The notes: generated from the sequence alone by a model not told the origin. Shown: positions 1 to 13,587, numbered from the stretch's first letter. The stretch: DNA of 64,000 bases from Nemertoderma westbladi (GCA_032718475.1 JAUCBJ010008300.1:60541-124540); one strand, 5' to 3'. A program made the numbers and translations.

Positions 1-2004
1 GATATGGGCTTGCCGTTATTCGCCTCGATGGGGCTGGCTGTCACGGGTCTTATTTTCCTATAATTGCGCTAAATTAATGTTTGTGCATCATGTTATTAGT
101 ACCGCTAAATTAAGCACCGGCAAAATTACCTTATATGGTGACGTTTTGAGGGTTAGGGGGGCAATAGGGCTACAATCCGGCCTTCTTATTGGACTAACTG
201 CTTCCAGGTTGGCTTAATGCTAGCGCGGGCTGGAGAGCCAATAAGAGAGCGATTGAGTCACCTTATTGCATCACCCCACTCGGATCACCTATAAATTGGC
301 GGTCTGCCGGTAGAGCTGTACCAATCCCCATTACCACCCATTACCTTCAGTTCAACCTGTTAGAAGTATAATTTAGCGTATTTCTGCAATTTTCTACTTT
401 CGATTAATTTCTCGACATGATTTGCTAGTGCGATTATTCTTGATTGCGTTTCTCAATTAATCCTATCGATTACTGCTAATTACAACCGGAACTATGATTT
501 CTACCCTTTTTGTTAATGGTTCTATGTGATTCTTTTCTACGCAATAATCCTACGGGATTTATGCGCCGCTACGGTAGCTATTAGCATAATGGAGGGCTAA
601 GGTGCCGGTAGGCGGTGGGCACATCGGGGGGTTGAGCGACTAAGGGAGAGCGGAGGATTCAAAGGCGGGCAACGCTGGCGGAGGGCCACCGTTGCGGTCA
701 GGCAATTCGCGCTGTAGCACGCAGACCATTCGCCGATACAGTAATTAGGGGGCTGATGATCCAGGTTTCGTCTCTATTTAGTGTTAGGGGGGCAGGAATC
801 GGGTTAGTTAGGAAACCTAGATGTATCCGGGAGAGGCCTGCGCGTATTACAGCGTAGAGCGTAGAGTGTGTAGTACGAATAGTGAATCACACAATTGTGG
901 GCTATACAGTAGTTAACTACATAATTGCGAACGGTGATTGCTGATGCTGATTGGTGTGTTACTGAAGTGTGCCTATGATTATGAATGTTTAGGTAGGCGC
1001 CCTTTTCTCTTTGATTGATTTCTATTTCTTAGTTACAACAAATAATTACTGATTAAGTCAAAGTAATACGGTAATTTAGGCTATTACTAGCGAAACCTGT
1101 TGCGTAATAAATTAGAATTACGCATTCTGGAACTCTTAGTAATTAGTACGCTGTTACATATTTGTGACTGTAGTTGATTAGTAAAATTAAGAATTAGTAC
1201 GCAGCATAGCGGAGAATAGCTAAGGTAATAATTAGGGTACTGTAAACTATTCACGCTGAGCGGTTATTTGCATTAGCGGGCAATCAGCCAGATCGCATTA
1301 TTCAGTACGCAATAGGATAGTAATTTGCTGGCCTAAAGCCAGCCGCAGGCAAGTTTAGACCCATAGTGGTATTATCCACGTAGAAACAAATACTGTATCA
1401 TTTGATTATTTTAAATATTCTCGCATTCATACATTCTGTTAGGGAACCCCACGTATTCGCGATTAGAAAAGGCGTAGGAAAATAGTGTGCTTTAATAGTG
1501 ATAAAATTAGGCGTAAGAGTACTCTGAGTGCAAAGCCTCTCGCACTCGTCTTAAGTAAGCTTAGGGAGCCGACTCGGGTTTATTGTTTTGGTTATTCCCG
1601 CATGGCTCATAGATTCGAACAGTTAGCTCTCTATCGAGCGATCGGTAGAAACTGACAGACAAACTGACAAATGGTACCACCAAGGTACCGGACCTGTCGC
1701 GGTACCGTACCAGCGTGGTATGGGTATGCATGCGCTACCAAATCAGTCAGCCAGTTGAATGTACTATCTGATTATACTAACTGTACTATTCTGCTATTCC
1801 CATATACCAGTATACCAGCGGTATAGGAGGACTATAACTAAACCAGTAAACTGTCTCTGTCTGTCTGTAGGTTAAGTATACTGGTATAAATCATTCTAAG
1901 GTCAGCTGACGATAGCAGTACAGCTTACAGTAGTATGAAATGAATGGACTTCGCTAGCGAAGTCGGATCAGACAGTATGCCATTCCTGTAGTATAGTAGT
2001 CCTT
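1..2004. other. Single-copy non-coding DNA left of the satellite
   Basis: No reading frame of 60 codons or more occurs on either strand and stops are dense in all frames. The base composition is more balanced than the adjacent satellite, and I see no repeat of this stretch elsewhere in the window. It ends abruptly where satellite homology begins at about 2005. Small structures in it are a 12-bp inverted repeat (1804-1815 and 1876-1887), three GGTACC sites within 34 bp (1673-1706) and a perfect 12-bp palindrome at 909-920. It looks like the interior or LTR of another mobile element cut off by the window edge, but no terminus, target duplication or coding domain is visible, so this is only a guess. 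Confidence 0.6.
1804..1887. repeat. 12-bp inverted repeat with 60-base loop
   Basis: ATACCAGTATAC at 1804-1815 is the exact reverse complement of GTATACTGGTAT at 1876-1887. The spacer carries a short CTGT run. It could form a hairpin or be a paired binding site; nothing in the context chooses between these. Confidence 0.6.
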
Positions 2005-5000
2005 GGTTAGAAGTCATGAATATGAAAATCGACGTCGTTTTTTGTAAAAAATCAGAGGAGATTTTAATAAATTATTGCTGAAAAACACCAAGGATTTTGA
2101 CAAGGATTTAATACTCATTATATTCATGAACTAGCTGAGATATTTGAGGTGAATTATTGTATCACATATTAACTTTGGCTCCAGCCGCTTTGGCAATACG
2201 ATGAAACTATAATAAATATTCTAGAACACATCAATATTAACAGGGAGATAGGCTACTTATATCTTCACTCTGAGAGCCTCAAAAAGGGGGTGTTCCGACG
2301 CAATCAAAATTCATCCATCTCCAGGGGAAAGACGAAGCAAAGAACGGCTGATTACTTCTATAAATGTAAGGGTTACCTGCTCTTTTGACTTTCATTTAAG
2401 ATTGTATATCTCTTGGATTGGGTTAGAAGTCATGAATATGAAAATCGATGTCGTTTTTTGAAAAAAATCAGAGGAGATTTTAATAAATTATTGCTGAAAT
2501 CACCAAGGATTTTGACATGGCTTTAATACTCATTATATTCATGAACTAGCTGAGATATTTGAGGTGAATTATTGCATTACATATTAACTTTGGCTCCAGC
2601 CGCTTTGGCAATACGATGAATCTATAATAAATATTCTAGAACACAACAATATTAACAGGAAGATAGGCTACTTATCTCTCCACTCAGACAGCCACAGGTA
2701 GGGAGGTGTGTTTTGACACAATCAAAATTTAACCATCTCCAGGGGAAAGACGAAGCAAATAACAGCTGATTACTTCTATAAATGTAAGTGTTACCTGTTC
2801 TTATGACTTTTGTTTAAGATTCTCTATCTCGTGGAGTGCGTTAGAAGTTATAAATTTAAAAATCGATGTCGTTTTTTGTAAAAAATCTGAGAATATTTTG
2901 ATAAATTATTGCTGAAAGCCCAAGGATTTTGACATGGCTTTAATACTTCATTATGTTCATGAAAAAACTTAGATATTTGAGGTGAATTATTGCATTACAT
3001 AATAACTTGAACTCCAGCCACATTAGCAATACGATGAAACTATAATAAATATTCTACAACAGAACAATATTAACAGGGAAATAGGCTACTTATCTCTCCA
3101 CTCTGAGAGCCTCAGAAAGGGGGTGTTCCGATGCAATCAAAATTCATCCATCACCAGGAGGGGAAAGGCGAAGCAAAGAATAGCTGATTACTTCTATAAA
3201 TGTAAGTGTTACCTGTTCTTTTGACTTTCGTTTAAGATTGTCTATCTCTTGGAGTGGGTTAGAAGACATGAATATGAAAATCAATGTCGTTTTTTGTAAA
3301 AAATCAGAGGAGATTTTAATAAATTAATGCTGAAAAACACCAAGGATTTTGACATGGCTTTAATACTCATTATATTCATGAAATAGCTGAGAAATTTGAG
3401 GTGAATTATTGTATCACATATTAACTTCGGCTCCAGCCGCTTTGGCAATACGATGAAACTATAATAAATATTCTAGAACACAACAATATTAACAGGGAGA
3501 TAGGCTACCTATCTCTCCACTCTGAGAGCCTGAGAAAGGGGGTGTTCCGATGCAATCAAAATTCATCCATCAACAGGGGAAAGGCGAAGCAAAGAACAGC
3601 TGATTACGGCTATAAATGTAAGTGTTACCTGTTCTTTTGACTTTCATTTAAGATTCGCTATCTCATGGAGTGGGTTAGAAGTTATAAATATGAAAATCGA
3701 TGTGGTTTTTTGTAAAAAATCAGAGGATATTTTAATAAATTAATGCTGAAAAACACCAAGGATTTTATACTCATTATATTCATAAACTATTTGAGATATT
3801 TAATACGATGAAACTATAATAAATATTCTAGAACACAACAATATTAACAGGGAGATAGGCTACTTATATCTTCACTCTGAGAGCCACAGATAGGGGGTGT
3901 TCCGATGCAATCAAAAGAAATCCATCTCCTGGAGAAAGACGAAGCAAATAACAGCTGATTACTTCTATAAATGTAAGTATTACCTGTTCTTATGACTTTC
4001 GTTTAAGATTCTCTATCTCGTGGAGTGGGTTAGAAGTTATAAATATGAAAATCGATGTCGTTTTTTGTACAAAATCAGAGGAGATTTTAATAAATTAATG
4101 CTGAAAAACACCAAGGATTTTGACATGGCTTTAATACTTATTATATTCATAAAATAGCTCAAAATTTGAGGTGAATTATTGTATCACATATTAAGTTCGG
4201 CTCCTGCTGATTTGGCAATACGATGAAACTATAATACATATTCTAGAACACAACAATATTAACAGGTAGATAGGCTACTTATATCTTTACTCTGAGAGCC
4301 TCAAAAAGGAGGTGTTCCGACGCAATCAAAATTCATCCATCTCCAGGGGAAAGACGAAGCAAAAAACAGCTGATTACTTCTATAAATGTAAGTGTTACCT
4401 GCTCTTTTGACTTTCATTTAAGATTGTCTATCTCTTGGAGTGGGTTAGAAGTCATGAATATGAAAATCGATGTGGTTTTTTGTAAAAAATCAGAGGATAT
4501 TTTAATAAATTAATGCTGAAAAACACCAAGGATTTTGACATGGCTTTAATACTCATTATATTCATGAAATAGCTGAGAAATTTGAGGTGAATTATTGTAT
4601 CACATATTAACTTCGGCTCCAGCCGCTTTGGCAATACGATGAAACTATAATAAATATTCTAGAACACAACAATATTAACAGGGAGATAGGCTACTTATCT
4701 CTTCACTCAGAGAGCCTCAAAAAGGGGGTGTTCTGACACAATCAAAATTCATCCATCTCCAGGGGAAAGACGAAGCAAAGAACAGCTGATTTCTTCTATA
4801 AATTTAAGTGTTACCTGCTCCTTTGACTTTCATTTAAGATTGTCTATCTCTTGGAGTGGGTTAGAAGTCATGAATATGAAAATCGATGTCGTTTTATGTA
4901 AAAAATCAGAGGAGATTTTAATAAATTAATGCTGAAAAACACCAAGGATTTTGACATGGCTTTAATACTCATTATATTCATGAAATAGCTGAGAAATTTG

Positions 5001-8000
5001 AGGTGAATTATTGTATCACATATTAACTTCGGCTCCAGCCGCTTTGGCAATACGATGAAACTATAAAAAATATTCTAGAACACAACAATATTAACAGGGA
5101 GATAGGCTACTTATATCTTCACTCTGAGAGCCTCAAAAAGGGGGTGTTCCGACGCAATCAAAATTCATCCATCTCCAGGGGAAAGACGAAGCAAAGAACG
5201 GCTGATTACTTCTATAAATGTAAGGGTTACCTGCTCTTTTGACTTTCATTTAAGATTGTCTATCTCTTGGAGTGGGTTAGAAGTCATGAATATGAAAATC
5301 GATGTCGTTTTTTGAAAAAAATCAGAGGAGATTTTAATAAATTATTGCTGAAATCACCAAGGATTTTGACATGGCTTTAATACTCATTATATTCATGAAA
5401 TAGCTGAGAAATTTGAGGTGAATTATTGCATTACATATTAACTTTGGCTCCAGCAGCTTTGGCAATACGGTGAAACTATAATAAATATTCTAGAACACAA
5501 CAATATTAACAGGAAGATAGGCTACTTATCTCTCCACTCTGAGAGCCTCAGAAAGGGGGTGTTCCGACGCAATCAAAATTCATCCATCTCCTGGGGAAAG
5601 ACGAAGCAAATAACAGCTGATTACTTCTATAAATGTAAGTGTTACCTGTTCTTATGACTTTCGTTTAAGATTCTAAATCTCGTGGAGTGGGTTAGAAGTT
5701 ATAAATATGAAAATCGATGTCGTTTTTTATAAAAAATCTGAGAATATTTTGATAAATTATTGCTGAAAGCCCAAGGATTTTGACATGGCTTTAATACTTC
5801 ATTATGATCATGAAAAAACTTAGATATTTGAGGTGAATTATTCCATTACATTATAACTTTAACTCCAGCCACATTAGCAATACGATGAAACTATAATAAA
5901 TATTCTACAACAGAACAATATTAACAGGGAAATAGGCTACTTATCTCTCCACTCTGAGAGCCTCAGAAAGGGTGTGTTCCGATGCAATCAAAATTCATCC
6001 ATCACCAGGGGAAAGGCGAAGCAAAGAATAGCTGATTACTTCTATAAATGTAAGTGTTACCCCTGTTCTTTTGACTTTCATTTAAGATTGTCTATCTCTT
6101 GGAGTGGGTTAGAAGTCATGAATATGAAAATCGATGTCGTTTTATGTAAAAAATCAGAGGAGATTTTAATAAATTAATGCTGAAAAACACCAAGGATTTT
6201 GACATGTCTTTAATACTCATTATATTCATGAAATAGCTGAGAAATTTGAGGTGAATTATTGTATCACATATTAACTTCTACTCCAGCCGCTTTGGCAATA
6301 CAATGAAACTATAATAAATATTCTAGAACACAACAATATTAACAGGAAGATAGGCTACTTATCTCTCCACTCTGAGAGCCTCAGAAAGGGGGTGTTCCGA
6401 CGCAATCAAAATTCATCCATCTCCTGGGGAAAGACGAAGCAAATAACAGCTGATTACTTCTATAAATGTAAGTGTTACCTGTTCTTATGACTTTCGTTTA
6501 ATATTCTCTATCTCGTGGAGTGGGTTAGAAGTTATAAATATGAAAATCGATGTCGTTTTTTATAAAAAATCTGAGAATATTTTGATAAATTATTGCTGAA
6601 AGCCCAAGGATTTTGACATGGCTTTAATACTTCATTATGTTCATGAAAAAAATTAGATATTTGAGGCTAATTATTCCATTACATAATAACTTTAACTCCA
6701 GCCACATTAGCAATACGATGAAACTATAATAAATATTCTACAACAGAACAATATAAACAGGGAAATAGGCTACTTATCTCTCCACTCTGAGAGCCTCAGA
6801 AAGGGGGTGTTCCGATGCAATCAAAATTCATCCAACAACAGGGGAAAGGCGAAGCAAAGAACAGCTTATTACGGCTATAAATGTAAGTGTTACCTGTTCT
6901 TTTGACTTTCATTTAAGATTCGCTATCTCATGGAGTGGGTTAGAAGTTATAAATATGAAAATCGATGTAGTTTTTGAAAAAAATCAAAGGATATTATGAT
7001 TAATTATTGCTGAAAAACCCCAAGGATTTTGACATGGCTTTAATACTCATTATATTCATGAAATAGCTGAGAAATTTGAGGGGAATTATTGTATCACATA
7101 TTAACTTCGGCTCCAGCCGCTTTGGCAATACGATGAAACTATATTAAATATTCTAGAACACAACAATATTAACAGGGAGATAGGCTACTTATCTCTCCAC
7201 TCTGAGAGCCTCAGAAAGGGGGTGTTCCGACGCAATCAAAATTCATCCATCTCCTGGGGAAAGACGAAGCAAATAACAGCTGATTACTTCTATAAATGTA
7301 AGTGTTACCTGTTCTTATGACTTTTGTTTAAGATTCTAATTCTCGTGGAGTGGGTTAGAAGTTATAAATATGAAAATCGATGTCGTTTTTTATAAAAAAT
7401 CTGAGAATATTTTGATAAATTATTGCTGAAAGCCCAAGGATTTTGACATGGCTTTAATACTTCATTATGTTCATGAAAAAACTTAGATATTTGAGGTGAA
7501 TTATTGCATTACATTATAACTTTAACTCCAGCCACATTAGCAATACGATGAAACTATAATAAATATTCTACAACAGAACAATATTAACAGGGAAATAGGC
7601 TACTTATCTCTCCACTCTGAGAGCCTCAGAAAGGGGGTGTTCCGATGCAATCAAAATTCATCCATCAACAGGGGAAAGGCGAAGCAAAGAACAGCTTATT
7701 ACGGCTATAAATGTAAGTGTTACCTGTTCTTTTGACTTTCATTTAAGATTCGCTATCTCATGGAGTGGGTTAGAAGTTATAAATATGAAAATCGATGTAG
7801 TTTTGTAAAAAATCAGAGGATATTTTGATAAATTATTGCTGAAAAACCCCAAGGATTTTGACATGGCTTTAATACTCATTATATTCATGAACTAGCTGAG
7901 ATATTTGAGGTGAATTATTGCATTACATATTAACTTTGGCTCCAGCCGCTTTGGCAATACGATGAATCTATAATAAATATTCTAGAACACAACAATATTA

Positions 8001-11000
8001 ACAGGAAGATAGGCTACTTATCTCTCCACTCAGACAGCCACAGGTAGGGAGGGGTGTTTTGACACAATCAAAATTTAACCATCTCCAGGGGAAAGACGAA
8101 GCAAATAACAGCTGATTACTTCTATAAATATAAGTGTTACCTGTTCTTATGACTTTTGTTTAAGATTCTCTATCTCGTGGAGTGCGTTAGAAGTTATAAA
8201 TATGAAAATCGATGTCTTTTTTTGTAAAAAAATCTGAGAATATTTTGATAAATTATTGCTGAAAGCCCAAGGATTTTGACATGGCTTTAATACTTCATTA
8301 TGTTCATGAAATAGCTGAGAAATTTGAGGTCAGTTATTGTAATACATATTATCTTCGGCTCCAGCCGCTTTGGCAATACGATGAAACTATAATAAATATT
8401 CTAGAACACAACAATATTAACAGGGAGATAGCCTAATTATATCTTCACTCTGAGAGCCTCAAAAAGGGGGTGTTCCGACGCAATCAAATTTCATCCATCT
8501 CCTGGGGAAAGACGAAGCAAATAACAGCTGATTACTTCTATAAATGTAAGTTTTACCTGTTCTTATGACTTTCGTTTAAGATTATCTATCTCGTGGAGTG
8601 GGTTAGAAGATATAAATATGAAAATCGATGTCGTTTTTTGTAAAAAATCTGAGGATATTTTGATAAATTATTGCTGAAAGCCCAAGGATTTTGACATGGC
8701 TTTAATACTTCATTATGTTCATGAAAAAACTTAGATATTTGAGGTGAATTATTGCATTACATAATAACTCCAGCCACATTAGCAATACGATGAAACTATA
8801 ATAAATATTCTACAACAGAACAATATTAACGGGGAAATAGGCTACTTATCTATTTACTCTTAGAGCCTCAAAAAGCGGGTGTTCCGACGCAATCAAATTT
8901 CATCCATCTCCAGGGGAAAGGCGAAGCAAAGAACAGCTGATTACTTCTATAAATGAAAGTGTTACCTGTTCTTATGACTTTCGTTTAAGATGCTCTATCT
9001 CGTGGAGTGGGTTAGAAGTTATTAATATGAAAATCGATGTGGTTTTTGAAAAAAATCAGAGGATATTTTGATAAATTATTGCTGAAAAACCCCAAGGATT
9101 TTGACATGGCTTTAATACTCATTATATTCATGAACTAGCTGAGATATTTGAGGTGAATTATTGCATTACATATTAACTTTGGCTCCAGCCGCTTTGGCAA
9201 TACGATGAATCTATAATAAATATTCTAGAACACAACAATATTAACAGGAAGATAGGCTACTTATCTCTCTACTCAGACAGCCACAGGTAGGGAGGGGTGT
9301 TTTGACACAATCAAAATTTAACCATCTCCAGGGGAAAGACGAAGCAAATAACAGCTGATTACTTCTATAAATATAAGTGTTACCTGTTCTTATGACTTTT
9401 GTTTAAGATTCTCTATCTCGTGGAGTGCGTTAGAAGTTATAAATATGAAAATCGATGTCTTTTTTTGTAAAAAATCTGAGAATATTTTGATAAATTATTG
9501 CTGAAAGCCCAAGGATTTTGACATGGCTTTAATACTTCATTATGTTCATGAAATAGCTGAGAAATTTGAGGTCAGTTATTGTAATACATATTATCTTCGG
9601 CTCCAGCCGCTTTGGCAATACGATGAAACTATAATAAATATTCTAGAACACAACAATATTAACAGGGAGATAGCCTAATTATATCTTCACTCTGAGAGCC
9701 TCAAAAAGGGGGTGTTCCGACGCAATCAAATTTCATCCATCTCCTGGGGAAAGACGAAGCAAATAACAGCTGATTACTTCTATAAATGTAAGTTTTACCT
9801 GTTCTTATGACTTTCGTTTAAGATTATCTATCTCGTGGAGTGGGTTAGAAGATATAAATATGAAAATCGATGTCGTTTTTTGTAAAAAATCTGAGGATAT
9901 TTTGATAAATTATTGCTGAAAGCCCAAGGATTTTGACATGGCTTTAATACTTCATTATGTTCATGAAAAAACTTAGATATTTGAGGTGAATTATTGCATT
10001 ACATAATAACTCCAGCCACATTAGCAATACGATGAAACTATAATAAATATTCTACAACAGAACAATATTAACGGGGAAATAGGCTACTTATCTCTTTACT
10101 CTTAGAGCCTCAAAAAGCGGGTGTTCCGACGCAATCAAAATTCATCCATCTCCAGGGGAAAGACGAAGCAAAGAACAGCTGATTACTTCTATAAATGTAA
10201 GTGTTACCTGCTCTTTTGACTTTCATTTAAGATTGTCTATCTCTTGGAGTGGGTTAGAAGTCATGAATATGAAAATCGACGTCGTTTTTTGTAAAAAATC
10301 AGAGGAGATTTTAATAAATTATTGCTGAAAAACACCAAGGATTTTGACAAGGATTTAATACTCATTATATTCATGAACTAGCTGAGATATTTGAGGTGAA
10401 TTATTGCATTACATATTAACTTTGGCTCCAGCCGCTTTGGCAATACGATGAAACTATAATAAATATTCTAGAACACAACAATATTAACAGGGAGATAGGC
10501 TACTTTAATTATCTCTCCACTCTGAGAGCCTCAGAAAGGGGGTGTTCCGACGCAATCAAAATTCATCCATCTCCTGGGGAAAGACGAAGCAAATAACAGC
10601 TGAATACTTCTATAAATGTAAGTTTTACCTGTTCTTATGACTTTCGTTTAAGATTATCTATCTCGTGGAGTGGGTTAGAAGATATAAATATGAAAATCGA
10701 TGTCGTTTTATGTAAAAAATCTGAGGAAATTTTAATAAATTAATGCTGAAAAACACCAAGGATTTTGACATGGCTTTAATACTCATTATATTCATGAAAT
10801 AGCTGAGAAATTTGAGGTGAATTATTGTATCACATATTAACTTCGGCTCCAGCCGCTTTGGCAATACGATGAAACTATAATAAATATTCTAGAACACATC
10901 AATATTAACAGGGAGATAGGCTACTTATATCTTCACTCTGAGAGCCTTAAAAAGGGGGTGTTCCGACGCAATCAAAATTCATCCATCTCCAGGGGAAAGA

Positions 11001-12031
11001 CGAAGCAAAGAACGGCTGATTACTTCTATAAATGTAAGGGTTACCTGCTCTTTTGACTTTCATTTAAGATTGTATATCTCTTGGATTGGGTTAGAAGTCA
11101 TGAATATGAAAATCGATGTCGTTTTTTGAAAAAAATCAGAGGAGATTTTAATAAATTATTGCTGAAATCACCAAGGATTTTGACATGGCTTTAATACTCA
11201 TTATATTCATGAACTAGCTGAGATATTTGAGGTGAATTATTGCATTACATATTAACTTTGGCTCCAGCCGCTTTGGCAATACGATGAATCTATAATAAAT
11301 ATTCTAGAACACAACAATATTAACAGGAAGATAGGCTACTTATCTCTCCACTCAGACAGCCACAGGTAGGGAGGTGTGTTTTGACACATTCAAAATTTAA
11401 CCATCTCCAGGGGAAAGACGAAGCAAATAACAGCTGATTACTTCTATAAATGTAAGTGTTACCTGTTCTTATGACTTTTGTTTAAGATTCTCTATCTCGT
11501 GGAGTGCGTTAGAAGTTATAAATTTAAAAATCGATGTCGTTTTTTGTAAAAAATCTGAGAATATTTTGATAAATTATTGCTGAAAGCCCAAGGATTTTGA
11601 CATGGCTTTAATACTTCATTATGTTCATGAAAAAACTTAGATATTTGAGATGAATTATTGCATTACATAATAACTTGAACTCCAGCCACATTAGCAATAC
11701 GATGAAACTATAATAAATATTCTACAACAGAACAATATTAACAGGGAAATAGGCTACTTATCTCTCCACTCTGAGAGCCTCAGAAAGGGGGTGTTCCGAT
11801 GCAATCAAAATTCATCCATCACCAGGAGGGGAAAGGCGAAGCAAAGAATAGCTGATTACTTCTATAAATGTAAGTGTTACCTGTTCTTTTGACTTTCGTT
11901 TAAGATTGTCTATCTCTTGGAGTGGGTTAGAAGACATGAATATGAAAATCAATGTCGTTTTTTGTAAAAAATCAGAGGAGATTTTAATAAATTAATGCTG
12001 AAAAACACCAAGGATTTTGACATGGCTTTAA
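2005..12031 (+). repeat. 416-bp satellite array, block 1 (forward orientation)
   Basis: About 24 tandem monomers recur every 414-418 bp; the landmark GGTTAGAAGT returns at about 2005, 2422, 2838, 3257, 3674 and so on. Monomers fall into several sequence types, for example with GACACAATCAAAATTTAACC, with the short ATAATAACTCCAGCC junction, or with a 60-base deletion near 3770. Types recur in a fixed order, which is the mark of higher-order repeat structure. There is no conserved gene: the 60-70 codon frames are by-products of the satellite sequence and are conserved only because the DNA is. The block ends at the TTAA where the piggyBac-like element inserted. Confidence 0.95.
7841..10325 (+). 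repeat. Two tandem copies of a 3-monomer higher-order repeat (about 1242 bp)
   Basis: Three successive monomers recur as a unit: GGGGTGTTTTGACAC at 8051 and 9294, CCTAATTATATCTTCACTC near 8433 and 9674, TCCAGCCACA at 8769 and 10011. The spacing is 1242-1243 bp. The same trio is seen again around 21634-22400, as part of the larger duplicated segment. Confidence 0.8.
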
Positions 12032-12049
12032 CCCTATTAAACCCGGGGA

Positions 12050-12066
12050 GGGGTCAATATGACCCC
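12050..12066. repeat. Left subterminal palindrome of the piggyBac-like element
   Basis: GGGGTCAATATGACCCC has 7-bp arms (GGGGTCA/TGACCCC) around ATA. The identical 17-mer occurs at 13523-13539 near the other end, so both ends carry the same hairpin or transposase-binding site. Longer C and G runs adjoin each copy. Confidence 0.85.
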
Positions 12067-12384
12067 CCCCGTGGTTTTTTTATTATAATTCTGAAACAAA
12101 CGCAGTTGGGAATCTGAAATTTTACGACTTTTCCTAAAAATCTATTGTCTTCATGGTAGTGAAAACCGTTTTCAAAAATATTGGGTACTTTTCGAGTTAT
12201 AGCACCATTTTTTAACCCTACTTTTGGCACTTTTTTTGAGACGTTTTTTGAAAATTACATTTCATTAAATATGAATTGTAACATCTCGGTTTTTGATTTA
12301 CACCAGTTTTTTGGTGTTAGAAATTGGATGGAATTCATATAAATTGATTTAGAAATTTCAAACTTGTTTTTTTCGATGGGTGCC

Positions 12385-13062
12385 AAATTTTGGTGCCAGC
12401 ACCAAATTTTGAAATAAGTCAATTTTGTAAATTGATTATTTGAAACTTGTTTTTTACGCAATTGGGGTTTTTTGAGGTTCTGGATTCGATGAAATATATA
12501 CGAGTTGAACCAAGCGTATCAAACTTGTATTTTTCGGTGCTGTGTGCTAATTTTGGTGCTAGCACGAAATTTTGAAAATCCATTCAATATATAAAATTGC
12601 TTGTGACAATTTATTTCTTGCGTTTTAGAGGTTTATGGCTGTTCTGAATTCAATGGAAAATATAATTATCGAACTAGACATCTCAAACTTGTATTTTTCG
12701 GATGTGGGTGCAAAATGTGGTGCTAGCACCAAATTTTGAAAACCATCAAATATATCAATTGATTGTGTCACCTTGTTTCTTGCGTTATACGGGTTTGTGA
12801 TGGTTCTGAATTCAATGGAATCAGTAAAAATTTCATAAGAGTTCTCAAACTTGTATTTTTCGCCGGTGGGTGAAAATTGTTGTGCCAGCACCAAATTTTG
12901 GAAAATATGCAAATTGATAAGTAGATAGTATCACCTTGTTTCTTGCGTTATACGGGTTTATGAGGGTCCTGAATCCGATGGAATCAATAAAAACAGCACT
13001 GGACATCGCAAACTTGTACTTTTTGGTGATGGGTACGAAATTTGGTGCTAGCACCAAAATTT
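12385..13062. repeat. Five degenerate tandem units of about 164 bp, each with a GGTGCTAGCACC palindrome
   Basis: The palindromic core TTTGGTGCYAGCACCAAA or a close variant is centred at about 12398, 12560, 12726, 12887 and 13051, giving spacings of 161-166 bp. Each is preceded by CAAACTTGTATTTTTCGG-like sequence and followed by a TTGTTTCTTGCG-like block. The arms are better conserved than the stretches between them. A partial sixth unit may start near 13390. The arrays fill most of the element interior. Confidence 0.8.
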
Positions 13063-13522
13063 GCTAAATTACGCCGAAAAATACAAGTAACAATGATCTG
13101 GCATATTAGAAATGTATTCCATTAGAATCAGCGCCCTCGAAAACCTGAAAATGTGAATTTATAGCATCGTATAAGTGAATTAAAAATTTTGTGTTCTAAC
13201 TGAAAAGTGCTGGTTACTTGTTTTTTTCATTTTTTTCCTACGCAGAGAGGACTAAACAGCCATTTATAGTAATCATATCATTTTTAAATATTTTCCAATG
13301 TATTTTGCACCCCAAAAAACCTGTATTGAAAAATAATTAGCCGAAAATGTAACTTTCAAATTTTGTGAAAATTGTGCACTACTTGTAATTTTGGTGCTGC
13401 AATGTAACCACCCCAGTACATTTTTTCGAAAAATTTTTTTTTCGGTTGGATCCAGACAAGTGATACCTACGTACAAACAAAAAATCAGACGTTTTCGTAA
13501 ATATTTGTAGATTTTAGAGGGG

Positions 13523-13539
13523 GGGGTCAATATGACCCC
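13523..13539. repeat. Right subterminal palindrome of the piggyBac-like element
   Basis: Identical to the copy at 12050-12066, embedded in a run of eight G on the left and five C on the right, about 44 bp from the right end of the element. Confidence 0.85.
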
Positions 13540-13587
13540 CTCCCGGTATTTGTACAACATTTTATAGCCCGGTACTAATAGGGTTAA

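Larger units (their letters stand above)
12032..13583. mobile_element. piggyBac-like non-autonomous transposon (1.55 kb)
   Basis: The insert is flanked by TTAA on both sides (12028-12031 and 13584-13587), and uninterrupted satellite copies, e.g. near 3357, have a single TTAA at the same place, so TTAA is the target duplication. The ends are inverted: CCCTATTA at the left and TAATAGGG at the right, each followed by a CCCGG-type block. TTAA duplication with CCCT termini is the signature of the piggyBac superfamily. Both subterminal regions contain the same hairpin. No transposase frame is present; the longest frames (95 codons, minus strand) are translations of the internal tandem repeats. It is therefore a MITE-like or internally replaced derivative needing a transposase from elsewhere. 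Confidence 0.85.
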
